A DNA stretch of 64,000 nt, from positions 301,015 to 365,014 of the forward strand of contig JAWZYV010012351.1 of assembly GCA_038373885.1 (NCBI GenBank), in the 5' to 3' direction. Position 1 is the stretch's first letter. Each line of letters opens with the position of its first letter. The stretch comes from Cheiracanthium punctorium (Eukaryota; Arthropoda; Arachnida; Araneae; Cheiracanthiidae). Positions 53,775-64,000 of the stretch are shown here, piece after piece. Below the pieces are notes generated by a model that was not told where the DNA came from, ran no database searches, and worked only from the letters and a program-made list of their open reading frames with translations. The position numbers and the translations under genes are program-made.

Positions 53775-54745
53775 CAATTTTTCTATGAATACTATTCTTA
53801 TCTGCTGTTTAGATTCAAGATCTAAATCATTTTATACAGCCAAATATTGTCAAATATGATGCTTTTTTTTTCTTTCAATTTTTTTGGTAAATAACTTCTA
53901 AAGTAATTTAAATTGGCTGACTGACATCTCATTTTTTTAATATCTATCGCTTGCATGTAGTCTGGTTCCTGTGTAAATTATGTGAAAACATATTTTCAGT
54001 AACACTGTAATTTACGATGCTGAAAAAAAATTCTCTTACATACAATCATCATGGAAGAATATAACTGTAAAAATCTATATACTACTCCTTTTATTATGAT
54101 TTTTTTTTAATCAAATCATTGAACTAATAAATCTGATATAGGACACCACATGACTTCCTTGTACCTCTATTAAACCAGAAATATTTTCGGGGCACTTCAT
54201 CTAAACTTATTTCATTTGAAAGAGACAAACTACTGCAATTCTAAAGTTTACCGCCAAGCTGAGTTCAATTTTAAAGATTTGTTTCACTTAATTGGGCAAT
54301 ATTTTGACAAAAGCCAATAAGCTTTCGATAGCGAGATTTCAATCACAGCTGAAACAGTTATTCATCACAGATTTTTAATGAAATGAAGGTATCTATAGAC
54401 CCTTAATATATTTTAAGTCTTTTGGGTGACCCTGTAAATAAATTACTCAGTCCACAGCAATCAAAAGCACAGTTAGATGTTACAATAGTTCTAAATAACA
54501 AAATTTCAACATTCTACGGTTAAAAGTTTTAGAGTCATGCAAAATGCATAATTATTTTTGGTGTTAAATTAGCGTATATTTTGGCAAAACTCAACCGGGG
54601 GGAATAAGGGATCACAAACACACACACACACCCTGAAATTTTTGCAATACAAAATGTATATTCTTCACTCCCTCACCCACACACATGTATACATATATGT
54701 GAGTTACAATAGTAACCCCTCCCATGAAAAATTTCTGGCTACGCC
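53775..54745. other. Intergenic stretch with repeat fragments
   Basis: Positions 54415-54560 match the dispersed repeat also found at 31790-31980. Positions 54590-54745 are an inverse, end-truncated relative of the 25551-25720 MITE, with a CA microsatellite. The remainder is unrecognised. Confidence 0.55.
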
Positions 54746-55857
54746 AGAGCCCAGTTTACCCATTTAAGGGCCCGGGGCTGTGATAACAGCGGAGCCCCCC
54801 CCCTCCATTTTTGTTCTTCAAAGAGATAGAACTCTCTCTAATTTGGAGTTAGCTCTCTCGGTTTCGCAATTTGATATTGGTAGAGTTAAATAAATACGTA
54901 ATGGATTAAACATATAAATGTCATTTAAACTCGTTTTTAAACATGTGATCATAAATATGAATCGGATGATTATTTTTTTCTAAGCTTACAAGCATAACAA
55001 ATATTGTGAAAATTGAATGACTTGGAATTTTGTGGCTTCAAAAATCTATCTTCTCCTCCATAAACTTCAAAAAAAAATTATCAACTGATTCTTCATTTAT
55101 TTGTTCGAGACCTAATTAGTAATGAAATTGAATATGCTGCATACTGAGTTATAAGCATCAATTTGTTTTTATCATTTCTGAATTTAATCTAATCGGCTAT
55201 CACAAATAAAGTTTCAACTTTAAATTTTTCAAATCCATGAAGAGTTACATGGCTAGTATTTTTTCGGATTTAACAGTACCATCGGTACATTTGTTTTTCT
55301 ACTCAGTCTTTTTCCCTGATTCTTAGGTGAAGTTTACATATGGAGATTAGCAATTGACGGGTTGATTTCTTTGCATACTCCTGACATTTGGACACACCTA
55401 AACTAACTCTTCACTAATATACATTAGGCGTCTCTGTTGCACATTGTCTGTCATACAATGGAATGTAAAAGAAGATTGATACTGTTTTGAAGCTGGTGTT
55501 CATTTACTCCAGTTTCTAGCATGTCTAGTTGTTCATGAGAATCTATGTGTATAGTCTGTTTATTCAGGCAAAAATTTTGTCTCAATAGATTTCGAGTTTA
55601 TCCATGAGAATATGTTTAACAAAGATACTCAATATCTTCAATCGTACCAAAGCCATCGCTTGATGTGTACCATTTTACAATCACGATGCACTAACTTTAT
55701 TTTTTTTTCCATTAAAATCATATGTAACCCCATCCATTTTTAGGTTCACATATTTTTTTCTATTTACTGGGTTTTCTTAGCCCTATCTAGGGCCCCTTGT
55801 TCACTGGGCCCGGGGCTGCAGCCCCTCAGCCCACCCTTAACTGGGCTATGCCACTAT
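54746..55857. mobile_element. Probable 1.1 kb hAT-like TIR element
   Basis: GAGCCCAGTTTACCC and GGGCCCGGGGCTG at the left pair with the inverse of GGGCCCGGGGCTGCAGCCCC and AACTGGGCTATGCCACTA at the right. The interior is AT-rich with no ORF. The target duplication is unclear because the left end abuts another element. Confidence 0.6.
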
Positions 55858-55887
55858 TTGAAGATGTCTATAGACATTAAGGTATTG

Positions 55888-56062
55888 GAATTTCTGGTAG
55901 TTGCATATTATTCTCGTGCCAAATAATTTTTCGGAAAATGTGCTGGCTAAACTGTAGCCAATTGTATTCGGAACCATCATGATTTCATGCAACCTGGATT
56001 TATCAAAGCGAAAAATCACTTGTCTTGGCAGACTGCAAGGATACATGCACGTAACCCAAAAT
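55888..56062. mobile_element. Third, most diverged copy of the GGTACTTACG MITE
   Basis: It begins GGTAGTTGCATATTATTCTC and keeps ATGTGCTGGC, CCAATTGTATTCGGAACCAT, TTTATCAAAG and TGTCTTGGCAGAC in register with the other copies. Confidence 0.75.
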
Positions 56063-56700
56063 TCTTTAGGGGGTGGTCCTGTTAAATAAACTCTCCAGTA
56101 GATTGGAATAAAAAATCTAGGTGTACAACTAGATGTTACAACCAATCTTTTATTATAAAATCTCAGCAATCTACCGACTAAAAGTTTTTGAGATATGCAA
56201 ATTAAATATATACATATATACACCAAAAAGTTGCCAAGTTTGGGCTGAACTTTTAATGCAGCTTTTGAGGGAGGTGGCCCTGAACGTCACCGAGACCATT
56301 ATCCAACCATATGGTAAGATGTTATTCCTGCTGAAATGAAAATGTTTCTAAAACTGCCATGGGCTATAATTTGTTGGAATTTTTCTGAGTGCTCCTGTAG
56401 AACTGCAAATGCATAAGAACCATTTTTGATGGCAAGATTCATTTTGTAATCCTTAACAACATATATCAGATTCATTTGAAATAACTTAATATCTCTAAAT
56501 TACACTTTAATGAATTTCTGCCCATAAAGCATAATGTTTATTGGTTATGTAATGTAGATGTTACCAACAATCCTAACATATAAAATATTTCAACATTGTA
56601 CGACTCATAGTTTTAAGATATGTGAATTACCTACATACACACATACGTACAAGCGCCAGGAAACACCAATGATCAAAACTGGTCTAGCTGTCAGATCAGA
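56063..56700 (+). repeat. Cluster of two dispersed repeat families
   Basis: Positions 56070-56225 and 56545-56700 belong to the GATGTTACAA family (see 31790). Positions 56346-56530 belong to the family seen in LEM intron 6 (9426-10530, 17272). They lie in alternating order, so the two families may be parts of one longer repeat. Confidence 0.65.
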
Positions 56701-58381
56701 ATGCTTGTACATGAATTTATAGTGAACATACATACAAGTGTACAATGAGATGTCAAGCAAAAACTCAGTAAATTAGAGGTAGTGCAAATATGGATACCGA
56801 ATTCTTTTTGCGATCACATTATTTCTTTGTACGTCATACAAGGAAGTAAAAATATTAGTGTTTATAACATTGTATAGACACACACACACGTACAGTGCCC
56901 TAGAAAGTGTGATAACATGCTTTAATTCTTTATCTATTAAAGATAATTAGGCAGTGTGAATTGAAATAAATGTTCTAAAATAAGGTTTAAAAAAAAAAAA
57001 GACTATGTTAAGAGAAAATTCCTCTTGTTAATTTGTCACAGAGTTACACTTTTTAAAATGTCTTAGAACTACCTTACATAAAAACTCCTAGAAAATAAAA
57101 TGTACCCCATGCACAAATAAGGTGATGTACAAATTTCGCCTCTCATCATATAACGTCTTAAGGGATATCTATAAACAAAGGTGACTGGGGTCTATACTTG
57201 AATTTGAATGTAAAATATTCTTTCATAATATCTGTATGACCTTAAAATGTGATTGTGATTTTTTTCCTTTCGAGAGCTACTGAAAATTAGTTTAAGTCAA
57301 GTACTCATTATCTTCATACCTTTGACACTTTCAGGATATAATTCTCAAATTTGTCCATCACCTCATCCGATACACATATAGGCACCATTTTTAACGATTG
57401 AGGATATTTTTGTATTGCGGGTTATATACAAAAAGTGTAACTTTTTGGAAATTAATGATAAGAAATTTTTCAATGAGAAATATGTAAATTGCTCCAGGGC
57501 TAGCAGCAATTTCTAGCAAAAAAAGGTGCCGGAGCCTTAATAGTCCTTATGTTAATACTCAGTAGCGAACTGCAAACCCCTGCAATATGGGCGGTTTGGT
57601 AGCACATTTAATTAAAATAACGATAATTTAAAGATTTTCCCTATAATACTTATTTCACAGAACAGTGATATAAAATTAAATAGTCGGAAATTAGCAGGGA
57701 AGAAATATAAACATTATACCAACAAAAAAACCCAATTCTGGTGGTCTCAGGACTCCTCACAATCTGGTCGAGGATGAAGCCGAATATGATTTGTCGTGTC
57801 TGCTAAAATCAGTTTGTGCTTGAAAAGGGGAAAAATTTATGAATTAAATGTATACTAAGTGTTGGGCTTCGGAGCAAAGTATTCATGAGCTTTTGCTGGG
57901 TTTTGCCCAATATGTAAAAATTCACCCAGAAAAAAGAAATACAGGGTCAGAATTCCAGCTTTTGATTTCTGTTTCTCATTCTACCTTGAAACAAAATTCC
58001 AAAAATGTAATTGTAGAATTGTTTAGTACAGTTTTATGAGCTATCATTGCGAAACAAGTTTTCCATCTTATAATAAAAAGGCAGAAGCTTATATGGAATT
58101 ATAAATTTACATTTTGCACTCATGTTTACTGTCAATTTAAATAATTATGCAACTAAGTAAAGATTACTTAATTGGTCTACGTTCTTTAATTTAGTTGATT
58201 TATTGGATTATTTTTTTAATTCATATTCATACGTATTAGATTAATTACATGTACAAATATGTTATGCGATGTATGTCACACTTTTTTTATTAATGGTGAT
58301 AACTGGTCTTATTTTACAGGCATTTACATATTAAAAAGAACACTATGATAAATAATAACAAGCAGTACATTTATATTTTAT
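56701..58381. other. Intergenic stretch: possible transposon end only
   Basis: CAGTGCCCTAGAAAGTGTGA at 56894, just after TA, looks like a Tc1/mariner terminus, but no matching right end was found. No gene is recognised. Confidence 0.35.
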
Positions 58382-59690
58382 CAGGGGTGGCTCCAATGGG
58401 GGGTCCGGGGGGGCATGTGCCCCCCCACGTCGGGGGAACTTGTGACCCCCCATCGGGCTATTTGATTAATTCGTCGGGGAATTTTATAAGAAGAAATCTA
58501 TATTTTAGCTGAGTTTTAATTTTGATTTTGCGATTTAAAAAAAGTTAATTTTGTAATTTTTAAATACACATGAAAGGCGAATGAGTATTGGAGATTGAAG
58601 CGGATATGTTTACATTTCTGGGAGGGGGGGGAGGTATATTCCTCAGAACTTTGAATAATGGCTAAAAGTACTTTCCGTTTTCATTCATCTCTTATCTCTG
58701 CGAACTTTTTTCATGTCGAGAAACAACCACTTCCTGCATCTTCCAATACTGTGATGTGTAGACGACGGCGGGGGGACTTCAAATTCGAATAGTGTATACT
58801 TGAAATCTGTGTCCCACTCTCAGAAGGCATTTAACTGGATTTGCAGCAAGACACCAAATTTAAGGTAACGAAAAGTGCCAGTCTATTTCTTCAAACGACA
58901 AATCTTATGAGACCACATGTGCGAACTACTTTCTATTCGACACTCTTTTAATTGCTTAAACCGATTGTGCATTTTGTCGCCCGACAACGTAGAAAAGTGT
59001 ACAATATCGGTGTGTGTGGTCGGGATGGGGGAGACAGTGAACCGTTTAATTAGCCCAGTCGGGTAGATAAAAAATTTCGAGGGAAGGGAAGTATTGGCTT
59101 TGCTTACACAATCAAATGGGGGGATGGTCTTTTTCCACGAAACTACGGTTTTTGTACTTTTATTGGTCCTCAATGACATGAATGATGAGAAAGAAATGGT
59201 TCGTCGAAATATTCCCGTGTATTTTATTTTTTCTTCGCAAACCCATAGTACATCCACTTTTCCCAACACTTGTTATTGTGCATTGTGCCAGTGAGTTAGA
59301 CAGAAGTTTAGAATAGTGGGCATTTTTTTTCTTGTTACGGCAGCATAGCATATCATTGTGAAGTGTATAAAAGTTTAATTTCACTTTGGCTTTATGTTTC
59401 CTAAAAAAAACATCGGTGGTTGCCAAAAACCAAGATATAAAGTACAGTGTGCTTTATGTCGTGATATTTTTGATAAGGATTATGTAAAAAAAAAAAAACA
59501 TTAACTAAGCATGTCAGATCTTCATAAACCAAATCGGACTGGGGCCTGTTTAATTACCAAATGGAATTAAGAGAAAGAATCCTTGGATATTTCTTCTTGC
59601 TCTTCGAATGTACGTTATCTACGGAATTAGAGGAAAGAAAACCCTTCAAGTTCATCAGATCCACAAACTTCGAGTATATATGTAAATTAC
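58382..59690 (+). pseudogene. hAT-like element 5' part with zinc-finger fragment
   Basis: CAGGGGTGGCTCCAATGG at 58382 is a plausible hAT terminus, followed by a G/C-rich palindromic patch (GGGGGGCATGTGCCCCCC). From 59394 a frame reads MFPKKNIGGCQKPRYKVQCA, then LCRDIFDKDYVK, followed after an A-run frameshift by LTKHVRSS. The CxxC...H...H spacing resembles the N-terminal zinc finger of some hAT transposases. The catalytic core is not found downstream, so this is a truncated copy at best. Confidence 0.5.
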
Positions 59691-62600
59691 ATTCATATAT
59701 TATATTTTAAATGTGCTTAAAAGCTTTAATGTTATTATTTAAAATATGGTCAGTTTATATCTCTAAAGCATCTTGAATTATATCTTCTAAGCACTTGCTT
59801 TTTGTCATGTATTTGTACAAACTATACTATGCCCAAGGCGGGATCCAGATAATATTTTTCAGGAAGGGTGACAAAGCTTGAATACCAATTCAGAATTGCA
59901 TGAACATGCAATTTTATTGAAGCGTATTTTTACTTGCGTAAATATTTTCTCTCGAGGAATTCGCGCCCCCTGGTACCCTAGCCTAAAACACATGCCCCTC
60001 ACACACACCCCTTATAAAAAAGAATTGAAACTAGTTTGAGCACAAATTTTGAATGAACACATCTGCGTTATTTAAAAATAAAAATAATTTAAAAATAAGG
60101 CAACATATTTCAAAAACTGAGTCACTTGTTCTGTCTCAGAAATTTTAAAATACTACTTTAAAGTTTATTTATTAACAGCATTTTAATGATAACAATTATA
60201 TATCATTAAATGTCCTTAGACATGGATGCTCGTAATGGTTTGGAGTGCACTTTTAATCATAGCTGCGGTACCAGAGTCATAACTTTTTGACTTGAAGCTG
60301 TAGTAGAAGTCGGACTTTGACCTCACATTCTGATTCCATGAAATGTTTTTACAACATTATTGTATTTTAAATTATATTTAACTGTCTGAGTACTCTATGA
60401 ATTAATCTAAATTTTCTCTTACTTGGTCTTTTAAACACTATGAGTAGTTTTTAAATGTGCTCTTTTTCTTAAACCATTGATAAGTAACAATGTTGTTCAC
60501 CCCATTATATGTCATTCCCGCTAAATTACAGGACAGGATATACATTTTAAAAATATATTCTTCGTTTGCAATTTCAAATTGTTTGGTATATTTATCAAAT
60601 ACGACTTAGTAATTGGAGTGAGGACGAAAGGTATGTCTTTATAAACTTTCAAATTGCATTAATGCAAATTTAAATTAAACACAGATTTAATGTAATTGTA
60701 CGTAAATTAACAGTATTTTAATTCACGAGTCAAAAGCTTTGTGTGTCCATAAATGTAAAGATAAAATTTCCCATTGTATTACTTTTATTCATAGAGCTAC
60801 AAAATTTATAAGTCTTAATTGATATTTTTAAAAGAGATTTACGACTTCGGGCGATAAGAAATTGCGGATTTTTGTTTACTACGGAAACTTTTTAAAATGT
60901 ATATTTAAGTGTGTAAAAATTTGACATGACTGAAATATTTGTAAAATTATTTTACAGTTATTCATCTCTGGCGTTCAAAAATATGTATAAACCTATGAAT
61001 ATTTAAACGCTTTAACTAAAAATTTTCATTTTAATTAGAAATATTTTAAACTGGTCGTATTTATATTTATTTATAAGTTAGTGTGTTATGCAAAAATATT
61101 CTATGTCTTTAAAATTATTTTATCACAGTAATCCTTACTTGAACTCTTATAACTGTTGAGAAAGTAAGAAGATATTTTTTATAACTAAGTGGTTAATTAG
61201 ATAATTTAACTTTTAACTTCTTCCGAATAAAAAATTAGTACTTTTTCTGTTTCTTAGATGGCAAATTTGAATACATTCTAAATATACTTTTTATTTATAA
61301 ATAGATTCAATCGAACACAATATGCACGTTTTAATCTTTAATTTTATAAAAATTTAGCAGTAAGATTTATTTTTATTTTTTGTATTTAAGAATTAGTCCA
61401 AATACATAGTTTTTTTATTTGGTAAATACTTTTATACATATACAACGAGTGAGAATTTGCAACTATATAGAGGAAATGTAACTGTTAACCGGCCCTCTTT
61501 AGCTAAGAGTTCATAGCTAGCACACCAAAAGGATTACAGCTGCAAGGGAATTAGAATTTATTAATTTTGCTTGGGGTTAAAAAAAGAAAAAGTTAATTTT
61601 TAAAAATTAAATAATAATAATAACCAGCTCCTCTGATAGACCAAAGCCCTCTCCAGTCCCAGTATGAAGATGGCTGTGGATAGATCAAAAACGAATATAA
61701 GTTAAAGGAAACTGATTAATTTTGACTGACAATTTAATTTTTATATCGTTGTGGAAAAAATTAACTAACTTTTGTGAATTTTAATTCAGTTATTTACTGC
61801 AAAGTAAATAAAAAATTCTATGGTATACAGCGTCTATATCGTCTTCCGAAATTTTCCCTTTTATCCTGTAAAATAAGTAAATAAAATAAATACAATAAAA
61901 GTTTTATATTTGCGTGTAGATTTGGTATGTTATATACAGTGGCGTATTGTAAGCCCCACACACTTCCCTTATTTTGAATCTTTATACCAAATCGCTATTG
62001 AATCCATGGATGGCAGCAGCATTAATATAAACTATTAAAATACACTAATAGTATATGTTCTAAACTGATTTTTGAGTTACAGAATTATATGTATCAGAAT
62101 CCAACTCTAAAACTTTTAAACAGATTAATATTATGTTTGTTATTCGCCTTATTAATTAAACTCTTTTTCGTTAATGTTGAAATTTTAAAAGTGACACTTT
62201 CACTATGAATTATTAGTAAATGAGCTTGCTTCATAAAATTATTCATCACGTTTGTGGAAACCTCGTTCAAAACTACTCTTTGGAGTCATTACAAAAAAAG
62301 TAAATTTTTATCAAGGTTAGTTTCGCTAAAAATAATTATTTTTTTTGGGTGTCTTGGCCAAATTATAAGCTGTCCGATTATATTTTTTTGACGATATTTT
62401 TTATTTTATTTTAAATTTTAAAAGAAAGTGGTTAATTTTCTTCATGAGTACTTGACTTTATAAAAAAATTTAATAGCGTATATATTTACGTTGTTCTCTT
62501 TCGGATAAACGTAAATATTTATAATTTATATTTAATATTTACGTTCTCCGAAGATTTTTATAATTTATTATTATTATTAACTGAATCTCCCAGGGTACAC

Positions 62601-64000
62601 CTCACAATTCTTTTCGAAATTGAGATTACGGTGCCATCTTTTAGCTTTCAATAAAGTACTATCGACCACATGAATTATTATTGAAAGTAGAACTCATATT
62701 TAAAACTGTAGAAACCAAAGCGCCTTACAGATTTCGGTTATGTCACTTTTACTGCGCGCCATTCAAAAATCAATTTTTCCTCAAAAGAAAATCTTTTTGT
62801 TGTAAAGTAGTTTCTACCCTGTAAACATTTTCAGTTCCATATTTCTCACTTTATTTGTGGATTTAAAATATGAATTATTACATAAATTAACAATTCGATA
62901 ATATTTTTACAGTGTAAAACATGTTTGGCCAGAAAACACTAGACTTTTTGAGATAAAGAAGTTGAAATTAAAGGGAATTCAGTTTGTAAAATGGAAAATG
63001 TAGATGACAAGTCCCCAATTATCTACGCTAGAGATCTAGGACGGGGGTGGGTTTTTGCCCTCCGTGGGGGACTTTCTAAGAGGTCCTAACCCCGTAAAAA
63101 AATTTATGCAAAGCTTTCCGAAAAAAAACCACGGAAAACCTCCGAAACGGTCTAGGGTCGGCGGACGCGAACCTAGTGCCAGGAACCAGGCACCTTTTCC
63201 GTCTCCCAGTTCAAAGCGTCCATGCCACTGTTTGAGTGGGGTGGGGATTCAATTTGTAAGGGGAAGAATACATTTAAATGAGATATCAAGAATTTTCGCA
63301 TGTTCTAGATATCGAAGTTAAACTGTAATTTAAATTTACATATATCTCCTTAATTTTATAAAAATTAGTGCAATTTGTGTAAAAGCGTGGCAAATTTAGT
63401 CATTGCCTTATATTTATAAAATAAATTTTCAGGGAAATTTAACAGCAATTATTCTTGCACAAAAAACTTGTTTCTGATATTTTTTCTCGCGGGGGGGGGG
63501 GGGAAAATGCGTAGAATCTTTCTTCGCAGAACTTTTTTCAAAGAAATTTCATTCATATCGGAATATTTTAAGCGTTAACCCTGAAGAACTCTTAAAAGTA
63601 GCTTTCGCCAGGAGAAAATTTTTTTTACAGAAACGTGGCAACGGCCGATACCAGGGGGGAGGATCATGTGGCCCGGTTTTGACCCCATCCCCCTCCAAAA
63701 TTTCAGTAAATGGCATTATCAGTGTTATTTGCGTTGAATTCTAGAGATCAGTTACTTTAAAATTTAATAGCACTACAGATCCCTCCACCCACCGAAATTT
63801 TTTGGCTTTGCTGAGAGCCTTGGGGAAATAATTTGTGTAATGTAAGTAAGGATTTATTGAGATACGATAATTAGGGTCAGTTTAAATAATAATCTACCAG
63901 GAAAGAATTGTGCAGTGGTTTTTGAAAATATCCGGGGCCTGGCGTGTCCGATAATGTATTGTCGATCCGATTCCTGGGAAATATTTTCACAAAACAAAAC
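59691..64000. other. Intergenic, nothing recognised
   Basis: AT-rich sequence. Small GC-rich patches look like worn MITE ends (CAGTGGCGTATTGTAAGCCC at 61939, and the regions near 63050-63240 and 63640-63710). An 88-codon frame at 63055-63321 is Arg/Pro/Lys-rich with no domain. No exon could be supported. Confidence 0.5.

Noticed and set aside
55846..56226. 126-codon minus-strand frame
   Set aside because: It crosses the third MITE copy and a dispersed repeat, so it is a chance frame.
56894..57470. A complete Tc1/mariner element
   Set aside because: Only the left terminus (CAGTGCCCTAGAAAG after TA) is plausible. No inverse right end or transposase sequence was found.
58883..59269. 128-codon minus-strand frame
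   Set aside because: It lies inside the hAT-like 5' fragment on the antisense strand, with no domain and no splice support.
63055..63321. 88-codon basic, proline-rich frame
   Set aside because: No domain or splice context, and it overlaps G/C-rich sequence resembling worn MITE ends.

Overview
This window is AT-rich eukaryotic nuclear DNA, most likely from an arthropod and plausibly a chelicerate such as a spider. The reasons are one intron-split host gene with GT/AG junctions, dense transposon relics (Penelope-like, hAT, Tc1, pogo-like, MITEs, foldbacks), and a Tc1 relic resembling copies common in spider genomes as I remember them. The species assignment is an inference.

One host gene is well supported. 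It is a LEM-domain inner-nuclear-membrane protein of the LEM2/MAN1 family on the minus strand. Eight coding exons run from the ATG at 40842 down to 259, and the 3' end lies beyond the left edge. Exon phases agree at every junction and give 472 codons: a LEM domain (about residues 1-44), a Ser/Arg-rich nucleoplasmic linker, TM1 (about 263-283), a perinuclear lumenal region, TM2 (about 431-453), and the start of the C-terminal nucleoplasmic part. The C-terminal winged-helix exons are not in the window.

The rest of positions 1-40842 is intron filled with mobile elements. Intron 7 holds a 1.7 kb hAT-type element and a foldback whose arms carry tRNA-like sequence. Intron 6 (14 kb) holds a Penelope-like retroelement in two pieces, with dispersed repeats and a 6.1 kb hAT-bounded element with a perfect 8-bp target duplication between them. 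Intron 4 holds a dead Tc1 transposase and a Helitron-like repeat. Intron 2 carries a 173-bp tandem repeat and a small hAT MITE. Intron 1 (13.6 kb) holds a hAT transposase relic split by a second element, a long-TIR transposon carrying an unfamiliar ORF, two pogo-like elements, and several MITEs.

From 40843 to 64000 I see no host gene. Positions 41.7-52.4 kb are a mosaic of foldbacks, a 1.2 kb tandem duplication, an alternating two-block direct repeat, and THAP and pogo-like transposase remnants. Positions 53.6-59.6 kb hold more MITEs and a hAT 5' fragment. The last 4 kb show little that can be recognised.
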